Of a DNA stretch of 60,000 bases, positions 11,760 through 23,617 are shown piece by piece; positions within the stretch are counted from its first letter, which is position 1; each line of letters begins with the position of its first letter. The position numbers and the translations under genes are program-made. Where the stretch lies: assembly GCA_009760855.2 (NCBI GenBank), contig WPIO01000164.1, forward strand, positions 492,001-552,000, written 5' to 3'. The notes beneath the pieces are model-generated. The model saw only the letters and a list, made by a program, of their open reading frames with translations. It was not told the DNA's origin and did no database searches. This DNA comes from Cristatella mucedo (taxonomy: Eukaryota; Bryozoa; Phylactolaemata; Cristatellidae).

Positions 11760-13599
11760 CAAGTAATCAGTCTTTCCACCTTGTGTGTTATTTTAGCATT
11801 CATTTCGATAACTTCTCTGACACCTTCAGCACTGGATTTCGTGCATTCACTGACTAATTGTCGGTTGTCGCTCAGGTGTGTGACCCTACTCACATCAACG
11901 GTCGCACTTGACCTATTTGTCTCACACAACTGCACATTGTCTTCACCAATTATTACCAACTGTTGCTTACCTGACCACATGCGGATATCACTTAATCTAA
12001 AATGTGTATCTTCCTCCACCTCCTCTAAAATCACGTGTGAATCGCAAAACCTCAACACTCTTGACATCTATGCTGTCCGTGCTATAATATATGCCTTCCC
12101 TCTGCTGATGAATCCTCTTTAGACCTGTCGTTATTGGTAGACAGCTACATTACGAACCTAGCTGACACGCTCATCAAGTTAGTACCAATGACTAGGCACA
12201 CTGTGTGCAATCGCCCAGACATCCTATGGTTTACCACAGACACGAAACTAGCTAGGTGTACTAAGCCTAAACATGCAAAGCGGGAAAAAAAGATCAGCAC
12301 GGACTGTCCATCGACAGGCATACGAGGGCTACTGTATATCGTACCAATCAACCCAAGCAAAGGCCAAGTCTAGCTTGTATACAAACATCGCTGAATCACC
12401 GATGCACAATCTAAAAATGGTGATGTCGACGATCAACCATCTTCTCAACAGCTACCTGATTAGCTCCTTACCAAATGGACCGTGTGATGATCTATCTTAT
12501 CTAGCTGATCGCTTTTCTAGCGTTTTCGTCAAGAAGATAGACAAGACTGTAGACAAGACTATAGACAAGAAGATAGACAAGACCAAGGAGTCCATCCCTA
12601 CGATGGCTGCATCGACCTGGAATGCTGTCGCTCAATTCCTTGCAGCACCTCAACCGTCTACATTCAAGTAGGTTACTAGTGACCTCGTCCTGAAATTTAA
12701 ATCCGAATTGAAGAAGACGACAAGTCCTTTGGACTATATCCCCACAGTCCTGCTTCTACAATGCATTGATTTCATGCTGCCATGCACGACTAACCAGGCA
12801 TGCATGACTATTATTGTGTCATTAGCATCAGGTTAAGTCATGGCTCTTTTCAGAAAGGCTGTAGTCAGGTTATTCCTCGAGACAGCCACTTCTGACCAAG
12901 AGGAATGAAGCAGCTTCCGCCCAATATCCTTTCTATCGTATCAAAGATGCTGAAACGAGTCGCGGCACCCCAACTAAACCCGTGTACTGAAACTTCAAAT
13001 CTTGCAAGTAAGATCTATTCTGGTTTTAGAGCTACATCCTTTTCTCACCGACCTGCACAGGCTACCGGGCAAGCAACGCATCGAGATCAAGGTTTTGTCG
13101 CTCACTTTTAGGTCGCTTCATTCTTTGACTCCAGCCAGCCAGTCAAACCTAACGCTCCATCGGGCTACGTATCCTACCACTCTCTTTTCGGAATCTAGCT
13201 GTTTAGCTGCTCCTCGTGCTAATGCCCAATCCTTTTGAGACTGCTCCTTCAGTTCGTAAGCTGCCTAAACCTGGAACTTGCTTTCGACTTGAGTCACGTC
13301 ATTCCCAGACTTGACCGCATCTAAATAGAAACGGAAAACGAACCTATTTATGTCAGCATTTAGTGAGTCCTTGGGATTCGACCATAATTTGCTTATTCGT
13401 GATGACAAGGTGCATGCTGCCACTAACCATATTTGCATACTGACCAGTGCATGTCAACCCTAACCTTATTATTCTTGTGGTTTTTTAACAGGCCACCACT
13501 AACCATTCAATCGCGTTTTCTTTGCAGCAAATCTTAAGCGCCAAAAAGAGATGGAGTTATCTGAGGGCCCTTTATCCATTGTGCTATTATTATTATTAT
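11760..13599 (+). mobile_element. LINE-A copy with endonuclease remnant, internal deletion
   Basis: The only copy here that reaches the APE-type endonuclease: around 11875-11960 one frame reads DPTHINGRT and the next LDLFVSHNCTLSSPII, with (S)DH shortly after at about 11970. Then the linker (VDSYITNLADTLIKLVP, SSLYTNIAES) and the start of the RT domain to about 13030, where the RT core is deleted and the sequence resumes in the thumb (LTDLHRLPGKQRIEIKVLSL). The 3' UTR ends in a hairpin at 13530-13580 and (ATT)5. Multiple frameshifts. Confidence 0.85.
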
Positions 13600-13635
13600 G
13601 GCCCTGTAGACGCTATCGGGAATAGCCTCTATATA
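13600..13635. other. Short spacer between LINE-A tail and SPIN-like element
   Basis: No feature recognised. Confidence 0.4.
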
Positions 13636-13821
13636 GCGTGGTTCTCAAAATTTAAAATGCTGCAACCCTTAGTACAATTCTGCAGGCTGTGGTGACCACC
13701 AACCATAAAATTGTGATGTGCAAAATGTGGAAATGGGTATTTTCCAGTGGTATTAGGTAACCTCATGTAAAGGGTGATTCCGCCCCCAAAATGTTGGCGA
13801 CCCACAGGCCGAGAACCACTG
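13636..13821 (-). mobile_element. Non-autonomous hAT element, SPIN-like (186 bp)
   Basis: Terminal repeats are GCGTGGTTCTCAA on the left and, reverse-complemented, CAGTGGTTCTCGG on the right. Read on the minus strand it has CCTGTGGGTCGCC, a GGGGG tract, ACCCTTTACA, CCTAATACCA and GGAAAATACC in the order I remember for the 5' part of SPIN elements (CAGCGGTTCTCAACCTGTGG..., hAT superfamily). The other half carries TTTATGGTTGGTGGTCACCA and GGGTTGCAGCATT, also typical of this group. No coding capacity. I see no clear 8-bp duplication at the flanks (TCTATATA versus GTCCACCG), so the ends may be off by a few bases or eroded. Confidence 0.65.
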
Positions 13822-13979
13822 GTCCACCGAGTACAATAATACCTGGCAAATTAAATATTTTTTTTATTTTCGCCCTTCTTAAATATAATCATAATTATTG
13901 CAGCAGCATTGACTCTTGTCCTATGATATTCTAAAAAGTAATAGTCAAGTCAACTGTTAAAGAAAACAGCTGTAGACGG

Positions 13980-14236
13980 AGAGAATTCAAGCCACTTCCT
14001 CCAAGTCTTCATTCCCGTTTTCCTACCAAAGGTACTGGAACCAATCGTGTAAGATCAGCTTAACTCATTTATTGAAACTGTATAACCCAGCGAGTAAGCT
14101 CTAGTCTGGTTTTAGAGCCGATCGCTTCACGAAGACAGTATGCTGCTGGTATACAACGAACTAGTTTGAAATGCAGACTTAAAAAGAGCATCACTGCTTG
14201 CTTTGCTTGATCTTTCAGCAGCTTTCACTAATATTA
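13980..14236 (+). mobile_element. LINE-A fragment, N-terminal RT
   Basis: Degraded RT start: LERVVADQLNS-like block followed by FQSGFRANH-like sequence near 14110, ending in the motif A neighbourhood. Directly abuts the next copy. Confidence 0.65.
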
Positions 14237-15745
14237 GCAAATTAACAAATCTAGCTTCTATGGAAAAATTGTTGAATCACAGATGCTCAATGCAAAAATG
14301 CTGATGTCGACAATAAGCCATCTCCTCAACCGTTCCCAGATTAGCTCCTTTCCTGATGATCCTTGTGATGATCTAGCCGATCGCTTCTCTCGATTCTATG
14401 TGCAGAAGATAGACAAGATCAAGGAATCCATCACTGCGATGACAACCTCCTCACTAGAATGCTGTTCCTCGGTTCCTGGCTGCACCTCATTGTCTGCATT
14501 TAAGCAGGTCATTAGTGATCTAGTCCTAAAGTTCTTATCTCAATCAAAGAAGAGAACAAGTCCTCTGGACCCTATTCCCACTGTCCTGCTCCTACATTGC
14601 ATTGATCTGCTGCTGCCATGCATAACTAACATAATTGTTATGTCATTAGCCTTAGGTCATGTCCCAGCACCTTTCAAAAAAGCTGCAGTCAGGCCACTTC
14701 TCAAGAAAGATACACTAGACCAAGAGAACCTAAGCAACTAGCGCCCGGTCTCCCTTCTGTTATTCCTATCAAAGACACTCGAACGGGTCGTGTCAGACCA
14801 GCTAAACTCGTATATCGAAACCTCACACCTTGCTAGTAAGTTCCAGTCTGGCTTTAAAGCTAATCACTCCATGGATTCAGCATTGCTTTGGGTATACAAC
14901 GACCTACTTAGGAATGCAGACATGGGTAGAGTGTCTCTGCTTGTTTTGCTTGATCTTTCGGCAGCTTTTGATACCATTGATCACAAAGTTCTTCTAGAGC
15001 GCCTCTCATCTCGCCTGGGCATCACTGGCACTGCTCTGCAGTGGTTCAGGTCCTATCTCAGTGGGAGACTCTAGAGTATTGACGTGAATGGACAAAGATC
15101 ATCTGAAGTACCTCTGAAATAGGGAGTACCTCAGGGTTCCGTGCTAGTCCTGGTCCTTTTCATGGTTTATACTCTCCCGCTTGCTGATGTGATTGCCAGG
15201 CTTTCACTTCTATGCAGATGACACTTAGTTGTACCTTAGCTTTGATCTCTCCCAGCCTTCGAGCACCTCAACTTCTCTTAACTCACTTGCTGCATGTATT
15301 GATGACATCCGCACATGGATGGCAGCAAATTTTCTAAAACTAAACGATAATAAAACTAAATTACTAGTTACGGGTGAATCCAGTGTGATTCAGAGATTGG
15401 AACGGCTGACTCTCAAAATTGGCTGTGACAGCATATCTCCAGTTGAATCAGCTCGAAATCTAAGTTTCATGTTCCAAAGCGACCACTCGTTAGACGATCA
15501 TATCAGCTCCACAGTCAAATCTGCTTATTTTCAGATTCATAACATTGCTTAAATTCGGGATTTTTTAGATAATGAAACCACGTTCAAGTTGGTCCATGCA
15601 TTCGTGACATTCCGTCTCGACTTCTGCAACTCACTGCTTACTGGCCTACCAGCATGTGCGATCAGGCGATTGCGACTGGTGCAAAACTCCACAGCTAGGC
15701 TTGTCTGTCGTGAGCGTTGCAGTTGTCACATTACTCCACTGTGGT
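14237..15745 (+). mobile_element. LINE-A copy: best-preserved reverse transcriptase region
   Basis: Long open blocks cover the RT domain in order. Linker 14283-14741 (SPLDPIPTVLLLHCIDLLLP, HVPAPFKKAAVRPLLKKDTL), stop TAG at 14739, RT start 14790-15074 with motif A (LLDLSAAFDTIDHKVLLERL), a TAG at 15072, motif B (GVPQGSVL near 15125), motif C at about 15210-15230 reading FYADDT followed by a TAG, then the thumb (LAACIDDIRTWMAANFLKLN) and C-terminus to LVCRERCSCH. A short deletion precedes motif C. It ends abruptly at 15745 by juxtaposition with another LINE-A piece. Three in-frame stops and at least one deletion make it inactive. Confidence 0.9.
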
Positions 15746-16105
15746 ACAATGTGTATGGCCTATCTACTCTGGAGGATCCTGAGTATTGATGTGGATGGAC
15801 AAAGATCATCCAAGGAACCGCTGAAGTACATGGTACCTCAAGGTTCGGTACTTAGTCCGGTGCTTTTAACGGTTTTCAATATCCATCTTACGGATGTAAC
15901 TGCCTAGCGTAACCAGGCATGCATTTTTATGCAAGCTTCACTTTGTAGTCACTCTTTCTGCTTGTATAGCTGGAATCTACACTTCAACGGCAGCAAATTT
16001 CTTGGTGTTATATGATGATAAACCACCTTACGAGTTATGGCTAGCCAAATTTGATTCCAAAATTGAAATACCTTAGCTCAGCTCAAAATTGGCTGTGCCA
16101 GCTTA
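15746..16105 (+). mobile_element. LINE-A fragment, RT motif B region
   Basis: Jumps back to sequence preceding motif B (SIDVDGQRSSKEPLKYMVPQ then GSVLSPVLLTVF) and decays by about 16105. Second, independent copy fused to the previous one. Confidence 0.75.
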
Positions 16106-16835
16106 CTTATCGATCATAATAATAATGCACTTGATAAAGCGTCTTCAAAGAACCCAATCTCTTTCTATGCGCTTTACCTTTGCTATTGAATGGTGAGTAT
16201 TATCATGCTATATAAACAACCTGAATAACACGATAAGAACTGACATCCATAGGGTCGGCATGCTGGGGCAGTTAGTGGCAGTATGCACAGTGTCAGCATG
16301 CATAGGCACATGAAGGACGAATCAGTGGGACCCACTAAAGGCTGTCCTAAACACGTGTATTTTTAAAATCTTTTTAAATGTGGTCGAGTAACGGGAAGTG
16401 GAGACGCAAGTCGGGAGTGAGTCCCAGGTTTTGGTAGCATACGAACTGAATGCAGGCTCTCCTAAACCTTTGAGGTTTGTACGAGGTATCGTGAAATATT
16501 GGATTCAAAAAACGGTTGGTACCATGCTTGGCCCTGTGTGGGCCTAGACCTGAGGGATAGGCTGGAGCCGAAGAATGAAGTGAACTAACAGTTAGCGACG
16601 AAAACTTGAATTCGGTCTGTTGATTGACTGGTAGCCAGGGCAGGTGTATAAGAAATGGCGTGAGGTGGCAACTGCGAAGCTCATGACAGACAAGCCTAGC
16701 TCCAAATGTTTGCACCGGCTGTAAATGTCTGATTGAATATGCTGGTAGGCCAGCAAGCAGTGAGCTATAGAAGTCAAGACGGGATGTCACAAATACCTGG
16801 ACCAACTTGGGTGTGGTATCCTTATCTAAACAAGC
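16106..16835 (-). mobile_element. LINE-A copy, 3' UTR and C-terminal ORF2
   Basis: ATAATAATAATGCAC tail, hairpin at 16130-16180, 3' UTR, and ORF2 end at 16374-16805 (RLVCHELRSCHLTPFLIHLP, WLPVNQQTEFKFSSL). Inverted relative to its neighbours on both sides. Confidence 0.85.
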
Positions 16836-18690
16836 CCGAAATCATTTAGACCCTATTCCCACTTTCCTGCTCCTACCTTGCAGAGATGTGCTGCTGCCAT
16901 GCATAGCTAACAGCATTAGTATGTCATTAGCCTCAGGTCATGTCCCTGCACCTTTCAAAAAAGCTTTATTCTGGGCCACTTCTTAAGAAAGTGACACTAG
17001 ACCAAAAGAACTTGAGCAACTACCTCCCATTATCCCTTCTACCATTACTATCAAAGACACTGGAACGGGTCGTGGCAAGCAGCTAAACTCGCATATTGAA
17101 ATTTAAAAACTTGCCCGTAAGTTTCAGTCTGGCCTTAGAGCTAATCCCTCTACACATTCAACACTGCTTGTGATGCACAGCGACTTACATAGGAATGCAG
17201 ACATAGGTAGAATATATCTGCTTGTTGTGCTCGATCTTTCGGCAGCTTTTTATGCCATCAGCCACCAAGTATTTCTAGAGCTCCTCTTATCTCGCCTCAT
17301 CTCATCTCGATCTTTTGGCAGCTTTTGATACCATCGATCACAAAGTTCCTCTAGAGCTAATCTCATCTCGCCTGGGCATCACTGACACTTTTCTGTAATG
17401 GTTCAGGTTCTATCTCTGTGGAAGACTCCAGAGTATTGACGTGAATGGACAAAGTTAATCCTAGATAGTTAATCAGAAAATAGGGAACGTCAGGGCTCCT
17501 TGGAAAGTCCGGTTCTTTTCCCTATTTATAAACTCTCTATTGCTGATGTGATTTCCAAGCAGTCCAGGCTTTTACTTCTATGCAGTTGACACTTTGTTGT
17601 ACCTTTGCTTTGATCCGTCGCAGCCTTCGAATTCTCGTAATTCTCTTAATGCATTTATGAAGAACATCAACACATTAGTGGAAGTAAAATTTCTAAAACT
17701 AAACGATGTTAAAACTAGCTTATAAGTAATGGGCAAACCCAGCGTGATTCATAAATTGGAATAGCTAACGCTCAAAGGTGACTCTGCTAGCATACTCATA
17801 GCATCATACTCATAGCATACATATATCTCCTGTTGAATCAGCTTGAAATCTATGTGTCATGTTCCAAAGTGACCTCTCATTAGACGACCTCGTCAGCTCC
17901 GCAGTCAAGGTTGTCTACTTTCAGGTACATTAGATGGCTAAAATTCGAACTCTTTTAGACGAAGATATCACGTCCAAGTTGGTCCATGCATTTGTGGTAT
18001 CCCGTATTGACTTCTGTAACTTACTGCCTGCTGGCCTACCGGCATGTGCAATAACGTGCTTTCCGCTTTTGCAAGACTCTGCATCTAGGTTAGTCTTTCG
18101 TGAGCGTCGCTGTTGCCACATCACACCACTTATCGCCGACCTGCACTCGCTAACAGTTAAGCAACGGATCAACTTCAAGCTTGTGTCGCTCACTTTTAGT
18201 TCACTTCATTTTTCGGAACCAGCCTATCTCTCAGATCTACTCCCCCACCAGACCAAGCATCGCAGCACCTGCTTTTTGGAAATCCAACAGTTTACCAATA
18301 CCTCGTACAAACCTCAAATCCTTTGGAGACCATGCAATCAGTTGGTATGCTACCAAAGCCTGGAACTTACACCCGACTTCCGTTACAACATCCCCTGAAG
18401 TTACCGCATTTTAAAACATCTTAAAAATTTACAAATTTCAGACCTTTAGTGGGTCCCTGTGATTCGTCCTGTATGTGCTTATTCATCCTGACACTGTTCA
18501 TAATGCCACTAGTCACACTTGCATGCTGACCCCGTGCATGTCACCCCTAGGCATGTCAGTAGTGTGGTTTATCAAGCATGATAGTACCCACCATTCAATC
18601 TCGTTCCTCTTTTCAGCAAATGTAAAGCACCTAGAAAAAGATTGAGTTCTCGATGGCACTTTATCAAGTTGATTATTATTACCAATATCA
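16836..18690 (+). mobile_element. LINE-A copy, RT to 3' end, with internal 76-bp duplication
   Basis: Starts at LDPIPTFLLLPC-like sequence, includes motif A twice because of a tandem duplication (17232-17383), motif C region near 17570 (FYFYAVDTLLYL; catalytic D changed), thumb, C-terminus 17934-18398 (LVFRERRCCHITPLIADLHS), 3' UTR and hairpin at 18628-18672 with an ATT tail. Frameshifted and inactive. Confidence 0.85.
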
Positions 18691-18699
18691 TTTTAGCTA

Positions 18700-19180
18700 T
18701 GTTATATACCTTAAAGTAGGTAGACTTGATTCTGGAGCCGATGCGGTCGTCTATGGGGAGTTCACTGTCGGTATAACACCTAGATTTTGAGCTGATTGAA
18801 CAGGAGATTTGCTGGTAGAGCCAATTTTCGGCTGCAGCCTTTCCAAATTTCGGAATTACACTGGCTTTACCCTTAACTAATAAGTTAGTTGTATCATCGT
18901 TTAGTTTGAGAAAATCTGCGGCCATCCATGTGCTGAGGTCATCAATACCTGCAGCAAAGGAGTTGAGAGAATTCGAGGTGCTTGAAGGCTGGGAGGTATC
19001 AAAGCAGAGGTACAACTGAGTATCATCCGCACGGAAGTGAAAGCATAGATTGTGCTTGGCCATCACATCAACAAGAGGGAGAACATAATCCGTAAAAAGT
19101 AGCGGACCTAGCACGGAGCCCTGCGATACCCCATATTTCAGAAGGACCTCGGATGATCTTTCTTCATTCATTTCCATCGT
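18700..19180 (-). mobile_element. LINE-A fragment, RT motif C region
   Basis: Minus strand reads [14 protein letters not shown] (motif B) then [15 protein letters not shown], with Arg in place of Tyr of YADD, then the thumb ([12 protein letters not shown]) and SISS...ESARN-like region. No 3' tail. Confidence 0.85.
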
Positions 19181-19284
19181 ACTTCCTATGAATTATTAAC
19201 GAAGTATGTGTTACGTTCTCGAGTGACGTTTTATTAAATCACCGCCCCTGCTCCTTGGTCAATGCTGAGTGAAAACAACTCTGC

Positions 19285-19600
19285 CTTGCATAAACACGAT
19301 ACCACAACTAAATTGGTCCGTGTGTTTGATTTATGACATACAGTCCCGATCCATGTAACTCACTGCTTGTTAGTCGACTGGCATATGCAATCAGTTGCTC
19401 ACTGCTAGTGCCAAACTCTGCAACCAGGCTGGTCTGTTTTGAGTGTAGCAGTTGCAACATCAATAGTTTTCTTGGTGACCTGAACTGGTTAACATTCCAG
19501 CTTCGCATCGCCTTCAAGGATCTGTTAGTCACTAAAAGGTCCCACCAGTATTTACCTACCGTCTACCTATCAGGTCTAATGCCTCCCCAATACTGAGAAT
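19285..19600 (+). mobile_element. LINE-A fragment, C-terminal ORF2
   Basis: Degraded thumb/C-terminal region (RLVCFECSSCNINSFLGDLN, WLTFQLRIAFKDLL). Confidence 0.65.
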
Positions 19601-19819
19601 CGTACCATCTGCATTCTTGAATCAAATCATTAACACAGATGTTGTAGGTACCCCAAATCTGTTAAAGACTGAGCCTTTAGTATGTGTTTTCACACAGATT
19701 GGATGTCCCATCTGATTAGTGTTATGACCTGCCCACGATTTACGATATTAGTACGTTATGGGTCATTGCCTTTCATGGCCTTGGTGTTCCCCCTAGGGCA
19801 AATTTGGCTATGGATTATT
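19601..19819. other. Unassigned sequence
   Basis: No feature recognised. Confidence 0.4.
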
Positions 19820-20375
19820 GCAGTAATAACATTCATAGTAATAATAATGCAATTCCATAGCACCTTCATAGATTGCAATCTCTTTCTGGGAACTGCGATA
19901 CAAGGAAGTCATTTTCGAATAGTTAGCTGCAGCAAGCTTTATTAACAACAAGTGTAACACGAATAGAGGCGACACGCACATGGTCATCGTGCAAACTTGG
20001 TTGGAGATTGGCATGCTCGCTTTCCGTGCACACAAGCACGTAAAAGATAAATCAAATGGACCCACAAAACGCTGCGATAAATAGGTGAGTTCTTAGTTTT
20101 TTAATTTGGTAAAGTCAGGGGATGTCGTCAAGCAAGTCGGAAGTGAGTTCCAGGCTTTGGGAGGATGTGAACTAAAGGCACGGACTCCAAAGGTTTTGAG
20201 GTTCCTATTAGGTACATGTCGAATATTACATTCCTAAAAGCGGGTGGTATGCTTAGCATGGTGGGGCAGTAGATAGGATAGAGACTAAGAATGAGCAGAA
20301 CTAAAGGTTGCTGACAGAACCTTGAAGTCAACGCGTCGCTTGATTGACAGCCAGTTCAAGTCAGCGAGCACTGAA
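19820..20375 (-). mobile_element. LINE-A copy, 3' end
   Basis: AATAATAATGCA tail, worn hairpin (19850-19900), 3' UTR, and the ORF2 end at 20128-20331. Confidence 0.75.
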
Positions 20376-21053
20376 GGATCGCATTTGAAGACGATTCGAA
20401 TATCCTATAATAATATTCCTATTTTGTAGCGGTCTCCTACTAATGAACAGATAACAAAGGATACACAAAAATATACACGAATAAGTACTTGAATATACAC
20501 ACAAATGAGAACTACATTAAGGTGGATTGAAAACTGAATAAAATTTTTGATTATTGATATTGCAGTGGATATCTTTTGGGTTTCCGCACCACTAAATTTC
20601 TTTTCTATCGTAAAAGCATTGTAGGAGTTTCAAGGCTCTGTTTATGTGCTTTCATAACAATTAAACGTGATTGTAGCCATTGCATTTCTTCCTCTCGGCA
20701 ATTACACTGTATTACCTTTATCACTTTTCATTCTTCATAACTAGAACTTATATTATCACTGCTTCTTCAAAGTCTTCATCAACCTTAATTTTAATATTGG
20801 CACGAAAATTTTTTTATAAGATTTGCATTGAATCTTCTACTAAGATTTAGCCAGCGCTAGTGAGCGGGGCAAAATTTGAAAAGAAAGGATGATTTTCAGC
20901 ATCTCCTTAAACGTAACTGATACGACATTATCTGGCCGTTCGGAAGAAAAATAGTCGGTCGGAATACGCAAAATAAAAAAAATTAAAACAATAACGCCAC
21001 AAAATTTGCTTTTGTAATTGTATACTTTGATCCTGTGCACAATATTTTTTAGG
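20376..21053. other. Unassigned AT-rich sequence
   Basis: No feature recognised; would contain the 3' UTR of the exon at 21054-21264 if that exon is real. Confidence 0.4.
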
Positions 21054-21264
21054 TTATAGGAACATTTTCTTAGTTTTTGGTCTACTATATCTTAGCGTTT
21101 GGTATCGACTTGAGCTATCATATTCTTTCGTTGGCGTAATTGGCGATTTCTTAGCTAATTTCACCATGTCCATAGTTAACGTTGTTAGGCTTTCACAATT
21201 CTCAGAGTCTGAATCGGCATTCAACTTTTCCTGTACGACTGTCGGTGCATTTGTTTCAAAGTTA
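21054..21264 (-). CDS. Putative terminal exon: cytoplasmic tail with ITIM-like motif
   Basis: Preceded by one of the best acceptors in the window (TTTACTTAATTTTTTGTAG), phase 2 start, then 69 codons to TAA at 21054-21056. The product is hydrophilic: an acidic patch (NADSDSENCES), proline-directed serine/threonine sites (KKSPITPTKEYD), then SSSRYQTLRYSRPKTKKMFL. SRYQTL fits the (S/I/V/L)xYxx(I/V/L) immunoreceptor inhibitory consensus and also YxxL sorting motifs. Its phase 2 start matches the phase 2 end of the 26.2-kb exon, but a transmembrane exon would be needed between them and was not seen. Assignment as a receptor tail is inference. Confidence 0.35.
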
Positions 21265-21769
21265 CTACAAAAAATTAAGTAAACTGTTGCATTCTCTGTA
21301 ACTTGCGTATTGACTTCGCGAGACACGGTAAACGTGACTGGTGAGCATGGTAAAGAAGAATTTACCAGGACAAGCCAACATCTAGTGCACATTAACTCAT
21401 TGATTTAAGTTTAACTTTAGCGTCACGGCTCTCTTTGGCATAGTTAATTAGCCGCCTTATTTCGTATTAGATGCTGCCCAACTTCGCAACTCGTCTGTCA
21501 TGTCTCCTATAGAACAGCTGGCGACATTAGTGAATGAGGGTGGTCGAGGCTTTGTGGGCAGGTGGTCGACCTTGTTTCTTGGGCGCATCAGTGTTAGCAA
21601 AAAAAGCTGCAGCAGACGACGAAAGAACCGAGAAGTGTCGGTGTAGCCGACAGAGCCTGGATTTAGTCGATACAGTAGTCAAAGCTTCTCGTATGCGGTA
21701 CCTAGCAACGAAGGAAACACTGGAAGAATGTACATTTGTAGTAATTTACCTCATTTGCATAACGCCGTA

Positions 21770-21880
21770 TAGGAACTGTATCTCGATTCAGGCTCCTCGC
21801 ATATCCCACGGGGGTTCGAGCCAATGACGTTGGCCATACCTTGGTCTGGGCAAGCACCGTAACCACTTGAACGAACTAGT
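21770..21880 (-). mobile_element. tRNA-derived SINE, 5' region
   Basis: On the minus strand AGTGGTTACGGTGCTTGCCC (A-box of a Leu/Ser-type tRNA) is followed about 30 nt later by ATTGGCTCGAACCCC (B-box). Confidence 0.5.
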
Positions 21881-22854
21881 GCTATCTTGCAGAGCCCCGC
21901 GGACTCATATATCTCGGGTGCTCAAACGTGAGGTATGATTCTCTGTGGGTTTCCTTTTTCCAAAGGCTTCTAGAGAGTCAATATCAACGCTAGTGATTCT
22001 ATTCCTAGCATCAAATGCCAGTCAAGTACCAACGCCTCTAGGTACTATAGTACTCAAAGGCTCAAGGGAAACCTTGTGTCAAAGGCCTTAAGTCATCGAA
22101 TGCATGACCTGTGGTGTGGCCTATCAGGCTCGAGTCAGTCTCGCTTCAATGGTGAGGTAGGAGTAAAAGGCTTTTTGCTGAAAATTATGTACCTCAGGCC
22201 TATATAAATGTGCTAGCAGTCCATCGATCGATCTCAGAGCCTGGTCCTCAGGTGCTCATACGCAAACCGCAACTATCTGCCGCTTTCTTTTGCTGTGGGC
22301 TGCTGCTTGTTCTTAACAGACACGTAGCATCTCTTTCAGTTTTTTTTTAATATGACTCCACGCAATTTGTGTTCTCTTTGAGAGATACACGCAAGACATT
22401 ACTAGTTGACCGTACTGTGAGTCCAACTGGAGTAAATGCGTGATCAACTTGTAGCGTAACCCTAGCCTTGGCTCAATTTCTGCTCGAACAGGAACTGCTC
22501 GGCGTGGATGAACTCCTTTGCCCTGGAGCAGTGAGCCAGAGAGGAGCACCACCAGTGGGGTGGGAGAGCAAGAGCATAAGAGCGAGCAAAGAAGCTCTAG
22601 TGGACCAGCTGCAATGATTCGGCCCTTAGAATCGGTCCGCTATAGGCAGAAGTGGCTGATCGATGTTGGCTGGCCTCTCAACCTCTGCCATAACTCTGCC
22701 CAAAAATAATCGTTTGGAACATTTTTCGATACAGGGCCGCTCACCCTGTAGTCGGGTGACGGTATTAGTTCCTTAGTGTAATGGCCTACGGCGCCTGGCC
22801 CAATAACCTAAGCTCTTGCCCCACCATCTAGTCGAGATATTTAATAGTAACAGT
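21881..22854. other. Unassigned, GC-richer sequence
   Basis: Mostly single-copy-looking. Open frames on both strands around 22310-22710 (60-79 codons) have no recognisable domain. A TATATAAA-like box is at 22200. Confidence 0.35.
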
Positions 22855-22955
22855 AATAATAATACTAATAATACACTAGATAAAGCACCCTCGGAGAACT
22901 CAATCTCTTTTTCTGGGCATTTTACATATGCTTCAAAGGAAACACGATCAAACAG
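22855..22955 (-). mobile_element. LINE-A 3'-tail-only fragment
   Basis: (AAT)n followed by the hairpin (GATAAAGCACCCTCGGAGAA ... CTGGGCATTTTACAT) and a short piece of UTR. Confidence 0.75.
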
Positions 22956-22959
22956 CTTC

Positions 22960-23075
22960 CTAAATTGTGACAGCTTCACTAAGAAGACTGATTCAACAGC
23001 TTACCATCACGTCCGATTCTTACCTGTGACTTGGACCTGTCTTCCACGGTGGCTTGCAAAACATTAAACTAACAC
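22960..23075 (+). mobile_element. LINE-B internal fragment
   Basis: Reads NCDSFTKKTDSTAYHHVRFL, matching the LINE-B thumb segment LNFKSFIQKTASTASHHIRT. Confidence 0.65.
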
Positions 23076-23617
23076 GCTAATTGTATGCTAGTTTTCTCTT
23101 GGCTAGATTATGGTAATTTCTTTTTTGCTAGAATTCCGAATAATAATAACAATATTGCACTTGATAAAGCGCCCTCAAAGAACTTAATCTCTTTCCAGGT
23201 GCTTTACAATTGCTGCAAAGTGATATGCAAATGAATAGTAAGTAAAATCATGCTTGAAAAACAAGCAAAATAAATAATATGGTTAGGGGTGACATGCACA
23301 GGGTCAGCATGCAAATGTGGTTAGTGGCAGCATGCACAGTGTCAGCACGCATAAGCACATGAAGGACGAATCACAGGGACCCACTAAATGCTGTATTAAA
23401 TTGGTATGTTTTTAAGTTTCTTTTAAATGTGGTCAGGTCATGGAATGTTCTGACGCAGGTCGCGAGGGAGTTCCAGGCTTTGGGAGCACTAGAGCTAAAT
23501 GCACGGTCTCCAAAGGATTTAAGGTTTGTACGAGGTATTTCCAGACTGCTGGATTCCGAGAAGCGGGTGGTACGATGCTTGGCCTGATGGGGAAGTATAT
23601 CTGAAAGATAGGCTGGA

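Noticed and set aside
11741-12067. 108-codon open frame on the minus strand
   Set aside because: It is antisense to the endonuclease/linker region of a plus-strand LINE-A copy.
22313-22709. Overlapping open frames on both strands in the GC-richer segment
   Set aside because: No domain, no biased composition and no splice signals consistent with a neighbour; left unassigned.
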